A stretch of DNA of 64,000 nt from Streptomyces sp. 35G-GA-8 (GTDB lineage: Bacteria > Actinomycetota > Actinomycetes > Streptomycetales > Streptomycetaceae): the NCBI RefSeq assembly GCF_023534745.1, contig NZ_JAMHJQ010000009.1, positions 62,001 to 126,000 on the forward strand. The letters run 5' to 3'. Below, one piece after another: positions 8,262 to 17,312 of this stretch. The notes under the pieces are model-generated. The model saw nothing but the letters and a program-made list of their open reading frames with translations, searched no databases and was not told the origin of the DNA. The translations under genes were made by a program, and so were the position numbers. Position 1 is the stretch's first letter. The number at the start of each line of letters is the position of its first letter.

Positions 8262-9563
8262 ATGAGCACTTCCGCCCGCTTCGACCGCGGCCACACCGAC
8301 GATCTCATCTCCTTCTTGACGGCCAGTCCCTCGCCGTATCACGCGGTGGCCAACGCCGCTGAGCGACTGGAGAAGGCAGGCTTCCGGCAGCTGCGGGAGA
8401 CGGACGCCTGGGACGGGTCGGCGGGCGGGCGGTTCGTGCTGCGCGGCGGGGCGATCATCGCCTGGTTCGTACCGGAAGGCGCCGATCCGCACACGCCCTT
8501 CCGGATCGTCGGAGCCCACACGGACTCCCCGAATCTGCGGGTGAAGCCGCTGCCGGACACCGGCTCGTTCGGCTGGCGCCAGATCGCCGTGGAGATCTAC
8601 GGCGGGACGCTGCTCAACACCTGGCTCGACCGCGATCTGGGCCTCGCGGGCCGCGTCACCCTGCGCGACGGCTCGCACCGGCTGATCAATATCGACCGCG
8701 CCCTGCTCCGTGTCCCGCAGCTGGCCGTGCATCTGGACCGCTCCGTGAACACCGAGGGGCTGAAGCTGGACCGGCAGCGGCACATGCAGCCGATCTGGGG
8801 CCTCGGCGACCCCCAGGAGGGCGATCTGATCCGCTTCGTGGCGCGGGAGACGGGCGTCGACGCCACGGACATCACCGGCTGGGACCTGATGCCGCACGCG
8901 ATCGAGCCGCCCTCCTATCTCGGCCGCGACCGTGAGCTGCTGGCCGGGCCCCGGATGGACAACCTGCTGTCGGTGCACGCGGGTACGGCGGCGCTGGCCG
9001 CGGTCGCCACGTCCGCCGCCGCCGAGCCGCTTCCGTATATCCCCGTGCTCGCCGCCTTCGACCACGAGGAGAACGGCTCCCAGTCGGACACCGGCGCGGA
9101 CGGACCGCTCCTCGGCACCGTCCTCGAACGCTCGGTGCTCGCCCGCGGCGGTACGTACGAGGACCGGGCGCGGGCCTTCGCGGGCACGGTCTGTCTGTCG
9201 TCCGACACCGGCCACGCCGTGCACCCGAACTACAGCGACCGCCACGACCCGACGCATCACCCGCGCGCCAACGGCGGCCCCATCCTCAAGGTCAACGTCA
9301 ACATGCGGTACGCGACGGACGGCAGCGGCCGGGCCGTGTTCGCCGCCGCCTGCGAGAAGGCCGGCGTGCCCTGGCAGTCGTTCGTCTCCAACAACTCGAT
9401 GCCGTGCGGCACGACGATCGGTCCGATCACCGCGGCGAGACACGGCATCCAGACCGTCGACATCGGCGTGGCCATCCTGTCGATGCACAGCGCGCGCGAG
9501 CTGTGCGGCGCGGACGACCCGTATCTGCTGGCGAACGCCCTCGTGGCGTTCCTGGAGGGCTGA
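8262..9563 (+). CDS. M18 family aminopeptidase (aspartyl aminopeptidase family)
   Basis: Cytosolic dodecameric zinc aminopeptidase (433 residues) that removes N-terminal acidic or other residues from peptides. Metal-site segments are visible: VGAHTDSPNLRVKPL (His and its Asp partner), DHEENGSQSDTGADG (the Glu-Glu pair and bridging Asp) and HPNYSDRHDP. Near the C-terminus are MPCGTTIGPI and DIGVAILSMHSARE, with the last metal-binding His. ATG 8262 (MSTSARFDRGHTDD) gives the normal family length. An in-frame ATG at 8250 would add four residues. The gene ends 9 bases from the convergent stop of the NHL-repeat gene. Confidence 0.92.
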   Translation: MSTSARFDRGHTDDLISFLTASPSPYHAVANAAERLEKAGFRQLRETDAWDGSAGGRFVLRGGAIIAWFVPEGADPHTPFRIVGAHTDSPNLRVKPLPDTGSFGWRQIAVEIYGGTLLNTWLDRDLGLAGRVTLRDGSHRLINIDRALLRVPQLAVHLDRSVNTEGLKLDRQRHMQPIWGLGDPQEGDLIRFVARETGVDATDITGWDLMPHAIEPPSYLGRDRELLAGPRMDNLLSVHAGTAALAAVATSAAAEPLPYIPVLAAFDHEENGSQSDTGADGPLLGTVLERSVLARGGTYEDRARAFAGTVCLSSDTGHAVHPNYSDRHDPTHHPRANGGPILKVNVNMRYATDGSGRAVFAAACEKAGVPWQSFVSNNSMPCGTTIGPITAARHGIQTVDIGVAILSMHSARELCGADDPYLLANALVAFLEG

Positions 9564-9572
9564 ACGGCCCGC

Positions 9573-11444
9573 TTACGCGCCGAGGCCGGCCAGTACGAGC
9601 GCGAGCCGGGACGTTCCGGTGTCGCCTACGCGGACGGGCACGCCCCAGTCCTGCTGATGGACGTGACAGGCCGGGTACTCGTTCGCCGGGTCGTCGTCGC
9701 AGGAGGCGGCCATCGCGGAGACATGCAGCACGCCCTCGGTGACCCCGTCGGCCAGCACCAGTTCGCGGTGGAGGTCCGTACCGGCGCCGGAGCCCTCCGC
9801 CAGCAGTTCTGGCGGGGTGGCGGAGACCAGCAGCCGGGTCGAGGGACCGTAGCGCGTGTCGAGCTTCTGGCCCGTCGGCGCCGTGAAGACGACGTTCAGC
9901 GTCAGCGCGCCGGGGGCGACCTCGGTGGCCTCCCGCCGGGTGCGGTGGGCGACGGCCTCGACCTTGACCGCCTCGTCGGGCAGCCGCAGCCGGGTCAGCC
10001 GGTGCCGCGCGGACTCGACGACGACGATGTCCTCGCCGACGAGCACCGCGTCGCTCGGCTCCCGCAGATCCGTTGCCAGCGTGGTCACCTCACCGGTCGC
10101 CGGGTCGTAGCGGCGCAGCGCGTGGTTGTACGTGTCCGAGACGGCGACCGAGCCGTCCGGCAGGGCGGTGACACCCAGCGGGTGCTGGAGCAGGGCCTGT
10201 TCCGCGGCGCCGTCGCGGTGCCCGAAGTCGAAGAGCCCGGAGCCGACGGCCGTACGGATCACGAACCCGCCGCCCTCGAACCCGCCGCCCTCGCCCGCAC
10301 TGTCCCCGGCTCCCGCCCGCTCCACGTAGCGCAACGCGCTGGTCTCCGAGTCGGCGATCCACAGCCGGTCCCCGGCCGCCGCGAGCCCGGACGGCTGCGC
10401 GAACCACGCCTCCGCGGCGGGCCCGTCCACCAGCCCCTCATTGGTCGTACCGGCCGCCACCGCGACCGTCCCGGCGGCCGGGTCGTACGTCCACAGCTGG
10501 TGCACCCCGGCCATCGCGATCCAGACCCGGTCCGCCCACCACGCGACGTCCCACGGCGAGGAGAGGTCCACCTCCAGGGCGGGCCCCTCGGTCGGCGAGC
10601 CCTGCCACCACTGCCTGCCGGTCCCGGCGACGGTCTCGACGGCGCCGCTGACCGGGTCGTACGTCCGCAGCGCGTGGTTCACGGTGTCCGCGACGATCAC
10701 CTTGCCGTCGGGGAGCAGCGCGAGCCCCTGCGGTTCGCTGAAGGAGTCGGGTCCCGAGCCGCGCACACCGCTGCCGATCCGTCGGACGACCGTCTCGCCG
10801 TCCGCCTCCAGCTCGACCAGCTGATGGCGGGTGGAGTCGGAGACGAGGAAGTGCCCGCCGGGCAGCACGAGCGCCTTGCCGGGGAAGCGCAGACCGGTCG
10901 CGACCGGCTCCGGCGGTACGTACGGACCGTCCCCGCGCCGCAGCGTCCCCTTCGCGGCGTGCTCGGCCTCCAGCTCCTCCACCAGCTTCGCGATGGCGTG
11001 CGCATGTCCCTCACCGGCGTGCTGGGCCACGACATAGCCCTCGGGGTCGATGACGACCAGCGTCGGCCAGGCGCGTACCGCGTACTGCTTCCAGGTCGCC
11101 AGCTCGGGATCGTCCAGCACCGGGTGGTGCACCCCGTACCGCTCGACGGCGTCGACGACGGACTGGTGCTCGGCCTCGTGCACGAACTTCGGTGAGTGGA
11201 CACCGATGATCACGACCGTGTCCCGGTGCTTCTCCTCCAGCTCCCGCAGCTCATCGAGGACATGCAGGCAGTTGATGCAGCAGAAGGTCCAGAAGTCGAG
11301 AATGACGATGCGTCCGCGCAGGTCGGCGAGGGTGTACGACATCTCGCCGGTATTGAGCCAGCCGCCCTTGCCGATCAGTTCGGGGGCACGGACCCGGGCG
11401 CGGCGAGACGGGGGTGAAGCGGGGGCGGGGGTCGCGTCGGTCAT
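9573..11444 (-). CDS. Thioredoxin-like / NHL-repeat protein (NHLRC2 type)
   Basis: A 623-residue protein with an N-terminal thioredoxin fold (about 20-170). It has WTFCCINCLHVLDEL, the CCINC redox motif typical of NHLRC2 relatives rather than a plain CxxC. A six-bladed NHL beta-propeller follows (about 190-510), with repeats of the type LVVPGGH-LVSDS-RHQLVELE and VSDTYNHALRRYDP. A C-terminal beta-rich domain covers about 530-620. Its biochemical role is unknown; it probably acts in the cytoplasm or at the inner membrane. I chose ATG 11444 (MTDATPAP). The frame stays open upstream but runs into a repetitive tract. There is no clear RBS, so leaderless expression is possible. Stop is TAA, uncommon here. 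Confidence 0.86.
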   Translation of the reverse strand: MTDATPAPASPPSRRARVRAPELIGKGGWLNTGEMSYTLADLRGRIVILDFWTFCCINCLHVLDELRELEEKHRDTVVIIGVHSPKFVHEAEHQSVVDAVERYGVHHPVLDDPELATWKQYAVRAWPTLVVIDPEGYVVAQHAGEGHAHAIAKLVEELEAEHAAKGTLRRGDGPYVPPEPVATGLRFPGKALVLPGGHFLVSDSTRHQLVELEADGETVVRRIGSGVRGSGPDSFSEPQGLALLPDGKVIVADTVNHALRTYDPVSGAVETVAGTGRQWWQGSPTEGPALEVDLSSPWDVAWWADRVWIAMAGVHQLWTYDPAAGTVAVAAGTTNEGLVDGPAAEAWFAQPSGLAAAGDRLWIADSETSALRYVERAGAGDSAGEGGGFEGGGFVIRTAVGSGLFDFGHRDGAAEQALLQHPLGVTALPDGSVAVSDTYNHALRRYDPATGEVTTLATDLREPSDAVLVGEDIVVVESARHRLTRLRLPDEAVKVEAVAHRTRREATEVAPGALTLNVVFTAPTGQKLDTRYGPSTRLLVSATPPELLAEGSGAGTDLHRELVLADGVTEGVLHVSAMAASCDDDPANEYPACHVHQQDWGVPVRVGDTGTSRLALVLAGLGA

Positions 11445-11483
11445 GAAACAAGGGTGCCACCACCGAAAACGCCCCCGCAGCCA

Positions 11484-11553
11484 GGGACCCCACAACCGAG
11501 CCGGGGACCCCATGACCGCCAGGGACCCCACAACCGCTGGGACCCCACAACCG
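11484..11553. repeat. Four imperfect copies of a 15-bp GGGACCCCACAACCG unit
   Basis: Units begin at 11484, 11503, 11522 and 11539; the second copy reads GGGGACCCCATGACCG. They lie in the divergent promoter region between the NHL gene and the LURP-one gene. They could be a minisatellite or a multi-site operator. Confidence 0.75.
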
Positions 11554-11659
11554 CGGGCGCCGCATCCCGCGCACGGCCGTACGCGTGCGCCCGCGCTCGT
11601 ACGCGTGCACCTGCGCGCCCGCCGACCGCCGCCTCCGCGCCCCCGGGTACCCGTCCTCC

Positions 11660-12154
11660 ATGAGATATCTCGTGCGCGACAAGATCTTCGCGATCGGCGA
11701 CGACTACTGGATCGAGGACGAACAGGGCAGACGGGCCTTCCGCGTCGACGGCAAGGCGCTGCGGCTGCGCGACACGCTCGAACTCAAGGCGCCCACCGGG
11801 CAGGTGCTGATCACGCTGCGCCAGAAACTGCTCAGCCTGCGGGACGCCATGATCATCGAGCGGGACGACCGGACGCTGGCGACGATCCGCAGAAAGCGGC
11901 TCTCGCTGCTGCGCAATCACTACCGGGTCTCCCTGGCCGAGGGCACCGAGCTGGATGTGAGCGGGCGGATCCTGGATCTGGAGTTCGCGATCGAGTACGA
12001 CGGCGAACTGCTGGCCCATGTGTCGCGGCGCCGGCTGCGGATGCGGGAGACGTACGGCGTGAATGTCGTACGGGACGACGCGGACCACGCGCTGCTGATC
12101 GCCGTGGCCGTGTGTGTGATCAGGATGGCGGAGAAGGAGCACGAGGACAGCTGA
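11660..12154 (+). CDS. LURP-one-related family protein
   Basis: 164-residue protein starting MRYLVRDKIFAIGDDYWIED. It has the alternating beta-strand pattern and the conserved FRVDGKALRLRDTLELKAP and RRKRLSLLRNHYR segments of the tubby-like LURP-one fold. Family members are widespread in Actinobacteria without a defined bacterial role; phospholipid or membrane-linked scramblase-like functions are proposed for the fold. The ATG at 11660 has no strong RBS. The gene ends 20 bases from the convergent nitrilase gene. Confidence 0.8.
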   Translation: MRYLVRDKIFAIGDDYWIEDEQGRRAFRVDGKALRLRDTLELKAPTGQVLITLRQKLLSLRDAMIIERDDRTLATIRRKRLSLLRNHYRVSLAEGTELDVSGRILDLEFAIEYDGELLAHVSRRRLRMRETYGVNVVRDDADHALLIAVAVCVIRMAEKEHEDS

Positions 12155-12174
12155 TCCGGAAGCCGGAAGGGGGC

Positions 12175-13035
12175 CTATCGGATCACGGTCGGCGTCTCCA
12201 GCCCCAGCCGACGGTCCTTCAGCGCCGGGAAGCGCTCCCGGGTCGTCGCGACCGACGCCGGGTCGAGATCGACGGTCAGGACCTCCTCGTCCGTCCCCGC
12301 CTCCGCGAGCACCTCGCCCCAGGGGTCCACCACGATGCTGTGCCCGGACTGCTCCACACCGGCGTGCGTACCGGCGCTCGCGCAGGCCAGGACGTACGCC
12401 TGGTTCTCCACGGCGCGTGCGCGGGCGAGCAGCGTCCAGTGCGCGCGCCTGCGGGCGGGCCAGCCGGCCGGGACGACGAGCGTCTCGGCGCCCGCGTCGA
12501 CCAGCCCGCGGAACAGTTCGGGGAAGCGCAGGTCGTAGCAGGTGGCGAGGCCGAGGGTGGTCTCCGGCAGCCGGACGGTGACCAGTTCGTCGCCCGCGCC
12601 CATCAGCGTGGCCTCGCCCTTGTCGAAGCCGAAGCGATGGATCTTGCGGTAGGTACGGACGAGCTCACCGGCGGGGGAGAGGACGAGCGAGGTGTTGTAG
12701 AGGATCCCGTCCGGGGCATGTCCGTCCGGCGCGTACCCGTCCGAGGCGTGCTCGTCCGGCGCGTACCCGTCCCTGACTCGCTCCACGATGGATCCCGCGT
12801 GCAGCCAGACGCCCGCGTCCCGCGCCGCCTCGGACATCTCCCGGAACGTGGGGCCGTCCGCCGCCTCCGCCTCGTCGGCGAACGACTCGTACGCGAAGGC
12901 CCCGACCGGCCAGAGCTCCGGAAGCACCACCAGATCGGCGCCGCGCTGCGCCCTCACCATCGCCGCCGCGCGCCGACGGCGCGAATCGGCCGATTCGTAC
13001 GGATCTACCGCGATCTGGATCAGCGAGGCGCGCAC
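12175..13035 (-). CDS. Carbon-nitrogen hydrolase (nitrilase superfamily amidase)
   Basis: 286-residue nitrilase-fold enzyme with the full catalytic triad: Glu40 (VVLPELWP), Lys131 (YRKIHRFGFDKGEA) and Cys166 (LATCYDLRFPELF). The sequence is closest in style to omega-amidase/NIT2-type or general aliphatic amidases, and the actual substrate is not predictable. An unusual insertion at residues about 90-110 consists of repeated GYAPD/GHAPD-type units encoded by four 15-bp tandem repeats (12709-12768). It falls in a surface loop before ILYNTSLVLSP. Start is the GTG at 13035 (VRASLIQIAVDP), the usual N-terminal strand. Confidence 0.9.
   Translation of the reverse strand: MRASLIQIAVDPYESADSRRRRAAAMVRAQRGADLVVLPELWPVGAFAYESFADEAEAADGPTFREMSEAARDAGVWLHAGSIVERVRDGYAPDEHASDGYAPDGHAPDGILYNTSLVLSPAGELVRTYRKIHRFGFDKGEATLMGAGDELVTVRLPETTLGLATCYDLRFPELFRGLVDAGAETLVVPAGWPARRRAHWTLLARARAVENQAYVLACASAGTHAGVEQSGHSIVVDPWGEVLAEAGTDEEVLTVDLDPASVATTRERFPALKDRRLGLETPTVIR
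12709..12768. repeat. In-frame minisatellite, four 15-bp units, inside the nitrilase gene
   Basis: Units start at 12709, 12724, 12739 and 12754, with core GTCCGGCGCGTACCC. The second and fourth are identical and the others differ by a few bases. It encodes repeated (G/S)(Y/H/E)APDG-like pentapeptides without disturbing the catalytic triad. Confidence 0.85.
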
Positions 13036-13216
13036 AGTACCACCGTCCTGGCATTCGAGCCGTCAACACGGGCCTACGATCGTCACACGAAAGCACTGCC
13101 GGGGTGCCACCGGGCAGCGTAACTTAGCTGCCAAACCTCCCACGCAGCCCGCAGCCCGCAGCCCGCCCGCCAGCAAGCAAGCCAGCCCGCGTACCGCAGA
13201 ACCGCCGAGGGGTCCC

Positions 13217-14041
13217 GTGACCGTCCATCCCAGCCTTCAAAACTACGCCGATGCCTGGACCCACTCCATCGAGGCCATAGCCGAGCTGGTGCAGCCGCTC
13301 GTCGAGGGCGAATGGAACCGCCGCACACCGTGCCCCGGTTGGTCCGTACGAGACATCGTCTCGCATGTCATCGGCCTGGAATGCGAGATGCTCGGGGACC
13401 CGCGGCCCATCCATTCGCTGCCGCGCGACCTCTACCACGTACGGGACGACCACACCCGCTACATGGAGATGCAGGTCGACGTGCGGCGCCACCACACGGC
13501 GCCGGAGATGACCTCCGAACTGGAGTACACGATCATCCGCCGCAACCGGCAGTTGCGGAACGAGAACCGCTCCCCCGACACCATGGTCCGTGCCCCACTG
13601 GGCGCCGAGTGGACCCTCGAAGACGCCATGCGCGCGCGGGCGTTCGACATCTGGGTGCACGAGCAGGATCTGCGCACCGCGCTGAACAGGCCCGGCAACC
13701 TGGACTCGCCGGGCGCGGTGATCACCCGCGACATGCTGCTGGCCGCGCTGCCGAAGGTCGTCGCCAAGAAGGCGGGCGCCCCGCCGAACTCGGCGGTCGT
13801 CATCGATGTCAGCGGCCCGGTGGAATTCCTCCGTACGGTCAGGGTGAACGCCGACGGACGCGGTTCGGTGGACGGCTCCCCGTCGCTCGGCCCCCTGGTG
13901 ACGCTCGCGACGGACTGGGAGACGTACTTCAGGCTGGCGTGCGGACGCGTGCGGCCCGCGGCGGTGGCGGACCGCGTCAAGATCGACGGTGATCTCGATC
14001 TGGCCGACGCGATTCTGCGGGAGTTCGCGGTCACGCCGTAG
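13217..14041 (+). CDS. Maleylpyruvate isomerase family (DinB-like) mycothiol-dependent protein
   Basis: 274-residue member of the mycothiol-dependent maleylpyruvate isomerase / DinB-like superfamily. The N-terminal four-helix domain has VEGEWNRRTPCPGWSVRDIVSHVIGLE-like features: the TPCPGW motif and the metal-binding His in DIVSHVIG. The later RAFDIWVHEQDLR carries the conserved His of the second metal-ligand segment. A C-terminal SCP2-like domain covers about 180-270. Family members use mycothiol as cofactor, but the substrate is unknown. Start is GTG 13217 (VTVHPSLQNYADAW) with GAGGGG upstream. Confidence 0.85.
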   Translation: MTVHPSLQNYADAWTHSIEAIAELVQPLVEGEWNRRTPCPGWSVRDIVSHVIGLECEMLGDPRPIHSLPRDLYHVRDDHTRYMEMQVDVRRHHTAPEMTSELEYTIIRRNRQLRNENRSPDTMVRAPLGAEWTLEDAMRARAFDIWVHEQDLRTALNRPGNLDSPGAVITRDMLLAALPKVVAKKAGAPPNSAVVIDVSGPVEFLRTVRVNADGRGSVDGSPSLGPLVTLATDWETYFRLACGRVRPAAVADRVKIDGDLDLADAILREFAVTP

Positions 14042-14109
14042 GGGAGCCGGGCACGGCGGCAACGCACCGGGCCCGGCCCGTACGGGCGACCACGCGCCGG
14101 TCCAGCCGG

Positions 14110-15411
14110 TCATGCCGGTACGTGTACGGCCTCCACCCGGCTCGCCACCAGCCGCTCCCGCTCCCGGCGCGCGGTGCGGTTCCGCAGCCGCAGGATCTGC
14201 ACGATCCCGATCGCCTGGAGAACGAAGACGGTCGAGAACGCGATCCGGTAGTTGTCGCCGGTCGCGTCCAGCAGGACGCCGACCGCGAACAGCGTCGTCA
14301 TCGAGGCCGTGAAACCGCCCATGTTGACGATTCCGGAGGCCGTGCCCTGACGCTCCGGCGGATTCGCGGGCCTGGCGAAGTCGAAGCCGATCATCGACGC
14401 GGGCCCGCAGGCGCCCAGGACCGCGCAGAGCGTGATCAGCAGCCACATCGGGGCATGGTCGCCGGGGTACCCGATCGTCACCGCCCAGGCCAGCGCCGAC
14501 GCCCCGACGGTGCCCAGGGCCAGTGGCGCCCTGGCCGCGTGGTGGCGGGCGATGACCTGCCCGTAGACCAGCCCGACGACCATGTTGGAGAGCACGATCA
14601 GGGTGAGCAGTTCGCCCGCGACGGCACGGGACAGGCCCTGCGCCTCGACGAGGAACGGCATCCCCCACAGCAGCAGGAAGAACATCGCCGGGAACTGGGT
14701 GGTGAAGTGCACCCACATCCCCAGCCGGGTGCCGGGTTCACGCCAGGACTCGGCGATCTGCTTCCGTACGTACGCGGCCCCCGCGTGCTCGGCGGGCGGC
14801 GGCTCGTGGCCCTCCGGGTGGTCCTTGAGGAAGAGCAGCAGCAGGACGAGGACGAGGACCCCGGCGAGCGCGCTGCCCGCGAAGGTCGTGGTCCAGCCGA
14901 GACCGTTCAGGGTGCGGGAGATGAAGATGGTGGAGACGAGGTTGCCCGCCATCCCGAAGAGCGCGGCGACCTGGGCGATCATCGGCCCGCGCCGGGCGGG
15001 GAACCAGCGGGTGCCGAGCCGCAGCACGCTGATGAAGGTCATCGCGTCGCCGCAGCCGAGGAGCGCGCGGGAGACGAGGGCGGTGCCGTACGAGGGGGAG
15101 AGCGCGAAGCCGAGCTGCCCGACGGTGAACAGCACGACGCCGATGGTCAGCACCTTCTTGGTGCCGAGCCGGTCGACCATCAGGCCGACGGGTATCTGCA
15201 TGCCCGCGTACACGAGCAGCTGAAGTATGGAGAACGTCGACAGGGCCGAGGCGTTGACCCCGAAGCGGTCGGCGGCGTCGAGGCCGGCCACGCCCAGGCT
15301 GGTACGGAAGATGACGGCGACGAAGTAGACGGCGACGCCGATGCCCCACATATAGGTGGCACGGCGCCCGCCGGGTGGATCGCCGGGGAGAGTGACCGAG
15401 CCGCCGCTCAC
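14110..15411 (-). CDS. MFS transporter
   Basis: 433-residue major facilitator with about 12 hydrophobic segments and the loop-2/3 signature GLMVDRLGTKKVL. A charged central loop (KDHPEGHEPPPAEHAGA) is typical. The style resembles the nitrate/nitrite (NarK) and hexuronate/organic-anion porter groups, but the substrate cannot be assigned. Its GTG start at 15411 overlaps the stop of the GntR regulator gene (GTGA), so the two are co-translated. The regulator probably responds to the transported compound or a metabolite. Confidence 0.88.
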   Translation of the reverse strand: MSGGSVTLPGDPPGGRRATYMWGIGVAVYFVAVIFRTSLGVAGLDAADRFGVNASALSTFSILQLLVYAGMQIPVGLMVDRLGTKKVLTIGVVLFTVGQLGFALSPSYGTALVSRALLGCGDAMTFISVLRLGTRWFPARRGPMIAQVAALFGMAGNLVSTIFISRTLNGLGWTTTFAGSALAGVLVLVLLLLFLKDHPEGHEPPPAEHAGAAYVRKQIAESWREPGTRLGMWVHFTTQFPAMFFLLLWGMPFLVEAQGLSRAVAGELLTLIVLSNMVVGLVYGQVIARHHAARAPLALGTVGASALAWAVTIGYPGDHAPMWLLITLCAVLGACGPASMIGFDFARPANPPERQGTASGIVNMGGFTASMTTLFAVGVLLDATGDNYRIAFSTVFVLQAIGIVQILRLRNRTARRERERLVASRVEAVHVPA

Positions 15412-16091
15412 CGGGCTTCACCCCGGACCAGCACCTTGACCCGGCTGACATGCCGGCGCACACATTGCGCGGCGGCGTCCGCGTCGCCTCTTCTGATGGC
15501 GTCGAGCATTTCGGTGTGCTCGGTGATGTTCTTGGCGATGCGGTCGGGGTGCGCTTCGAGTACGGCGACGCCCATCCGCAACTGACGGTCCCTGAGCTGG
15601 TCGTAGAGCTTGGAGAGGATCTCGTTGCCCGCGTGGCGCACAATCTCGGCGTGGAAGCACCGGTCGGCGACGGCGACGGCGGCGAGATCCCCGTCCTCGG
15701 CCAGCCGCCGCTGCTCCTCCAGCACCTCCTCCAGCCGCGCGATCAACCGCGCGGACGCCGGTACGGCCTTCCGTACGGCGAACTCCTCGACCAGCAGCCG
15801 GGTCTCGACGACATCCGCGATCTCCTGCGCGGAGACGGCGAGCACGAGGGCGCCCTTCTTCGGATAGAGCTTGATCAGCCCTTCGACCTCCAGCTTGAGC
15901 AACGCCTCCCGAACGGGTGTACGGGACACCCCGACGGCTTCGGCCAACTCACCTTCGGTCAGCAGGGTGCCGCCTTCGAAACGGCGGTCGAGCACGGCTT
16001 CCTTGATATGGCTGTAGACGCGGTCCGCGGCGGGCGGTCGCTTCAGGGGCGCGGCGGGGGCGGCAGGGGCGGGAGCAGGAGCGGGCGGCAT
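15408..16091 (-). CDS. GntR-family regulator, FadR/FCD subgroup
   Basis: 227-residue transcription factor. A winged helix-turn-helix occupies about 20-85 (VGVSRTPVREALLKLEVEGLI). An all-helical FCD effector domain follows (about 95-215), with the metal/ligand residues in ETRLLVEEFA, FHAEIVRHAGN and EHTEMLDAIRRGD. FCD regulators usually sense carboxylic acids. The start is ATG 16091; a GTG at 16097 is in frame. The leader contains TTGTATCTAAG, a plausible half-symmetric operator for autoregulation, unproven. It is operonic with the MFS transporter through a 4-base overlap. Confidence 0.9.
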   Translation of the reverse strand: MPPAPAPAPAAPAAPLKRPPAADRVYSHIKEAVLDRRFEGGTLLTEGELAEAVGVSRTPVREALLKLEVEGLIKLYPKKGALVLAVSAQEIADVVETRLLVEEFAVRKAVPASARLIARLEEVLEEQRRLAEDGDLAAVAVADRCFHAEIVRHAGNEILSKLYDQLRDRQLRMGVAVLEAHPDRIAKNITEHTEMLDAIRRGDADAAAQCVRRHVSRVKVLVRGEAR

Positions 16092-16340
16092 GCACACAGC
16101 TTAGATACAACAGAGGTGCAACAGCATCCGGCGTCCGGGATGCGGGATGCGGACGCCGAGCCGACCGCCCCGGCCCGCGCCGAGCCACCGCAAGCGACCT
16201 CATCGTGACCTGAACCACGAAACCGCTCCCCTATCCCGTACATCCCTCCGATCCCCTCACGCGTCACCTATAGGGGCCTGTTTCCCAAGACGGCCCCCAT
16301 CGGTGCTTCCCCTCGCATTCGCGGATTCGGAGCGTTTCAC

Positions 16341-17273
16341 TTGATACCCAGCCTCCCGGGCGCGCGCAAAGCCGCCGTGGTCTCTCTCACCGCCGGCGCG
16401 CTCATGGCCGTCACGGCCCTGGCCTCACCCGCTCAGGCGGCCACCGCGCCGTCCATCAGCGGCAAGGGCGGGTTCGTGCTCAACAACGCGTCCAGCGCGA
16501 CGGTCTACAGCAAGACCGCCGACACCAGGCGCCAGATGGCGAGCACGACGAAGATCATGACCGTCGCCGTGGTGCTCAGCACCAAGGGCGTCGACCTCAA
16601 CCGCAAGGTCACCGTCAAGCAGGCCTACCGCGACTACGTCGCCAAGGAGGGCGCGAGCACCGCGGATCTGCGGACCGGCGACAAGGTCACCGTGCGGCAG
16701 CTGCTGTACGGCACGATGCTGCCCTCCGGCTGCGACGCGGCCTACGCCCTCGCCGACACCTTCGGCACCGGCTCCACCAACGCCGCCCGCACCAAGTCGT
16801 TCATCGCGAAGATGAACGCGAAGGCCGTCGAACTCAAGCTCAAGAACACCAAGTTCGACTCCTTCGACGGCATATCGCAGGCCGGGAACAACTACACCAC
16901 CCCGCGCGACCTCGCCAAGATCGCCCAGTACGCGATGAAGAACTCCAACTTCCGCGCGGTCGTGAAGGCCACCTCGTACAAGAGCACGGCACCGACCAGC
17001 ACCGGCGGCACGCGCACCTACACCTGGTACAACACGAACAAGCTGCTCGGCTCCTACAGCGGCGCGATCGGCATCAAGACGGGCACCGGCACGGCGGCGG
17101 GCCCCTGCCTGGTCTTCGCCGCCACGCGCGGCAGCAAGACCCTCGTGGGCGTCGTCCTGAACAGCGCCGACCGTTACAAGGACGCGGCGAAGCTGCTCGA
17201 CTACGGCTTCGGCTCGTCGACCGCGAAGACGATGAAGCTGCGGACGCTCCCGGCGGGCGCGCAGCAGGACTGA
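16341..17273 (+). CDS. Secreted DD-transpeptidase / D-Ala-D-Ala carboxypeptidase, Streptomyces K15 type
   Basis: 310-residue low-molecular-mass penicillin-binding protein that acts outside the membrane on peptidoglycan stem peptides. A signal peptide (about 1-33, ending PAQA-A) leads to an S11-type serine peptidase. Motifs are STTK (68-71, nucleophile Ser68), SGC (129-131) and KTG (246-248). With a 33-residue signal these become 35, 96 and 213 of the mature protein, the positions known for the K15 enzyme, which likewise has SGC in place of the usual SxN. The start is a TTG at 16341 preceded by GGAGCG. The stop-codon region is tandemly duplicated and the copy forms a hairpin. Confidence 0.93.
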   Translation: MIPSLPGARKAAVVSLTAGALMAVTALASPAQAATAPSISGKGGFVLNNASSATVYSKTADTRRQMASTTKIMTVAVVLSTKGVDLNRKVTVKQAYRDYVAKEGASTADLRTGDKVTVRQLLYGTMLPSGCDAAYALADTFGTGSTNAARTKSFIAKMNAKAVELKLKNTKFDSFDGISQAGNNYTTPRDLAKIAQYAMKNSNFRAVVKATSYKSTAPTSTGGTRTYTWYNTNKLLGSYSGAIGIKTGTGTAAGPCLVFAATRGSKTLVGVVLNSADRYKDAAKLLDYGFGSSTAKTMKLRTLPAGAQQD

Positions 17274-17300
17274 TCAGGACCGAGCAGGACTGATCGGTCC
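17261..17300. repeat. Two 20-bp tandem units spanning the DD-transpeptidase stop codon
   Basis: 17261-17280 and 17281-17300 share AGCAGGACTGATC; the TGA stop is inside the unit. The second copy puts an identical Ala-stop-like context in the 3' UTR. Confidence 0.7.
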
Positions 17301-17301
17301 T
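17276..17301 (+). terminator. Terminator hairpin after the DD-transpeptidase
   Basis: 8-bp stem AGGACCGA / TCGGTCCT with a 10-base loop, formed within the duplicated stop-codon region and just before the convergent DUF397 gene. Confidence 0.5.
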
Positions 17302-17312
17302 GATCCAGGGTC

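Noticed and set aside
11484-11553. CRISPR-like array of short repeats
   Set aside because: Units are 15 bp with 2-4 bp spacing and no unique spacers or cas genes.
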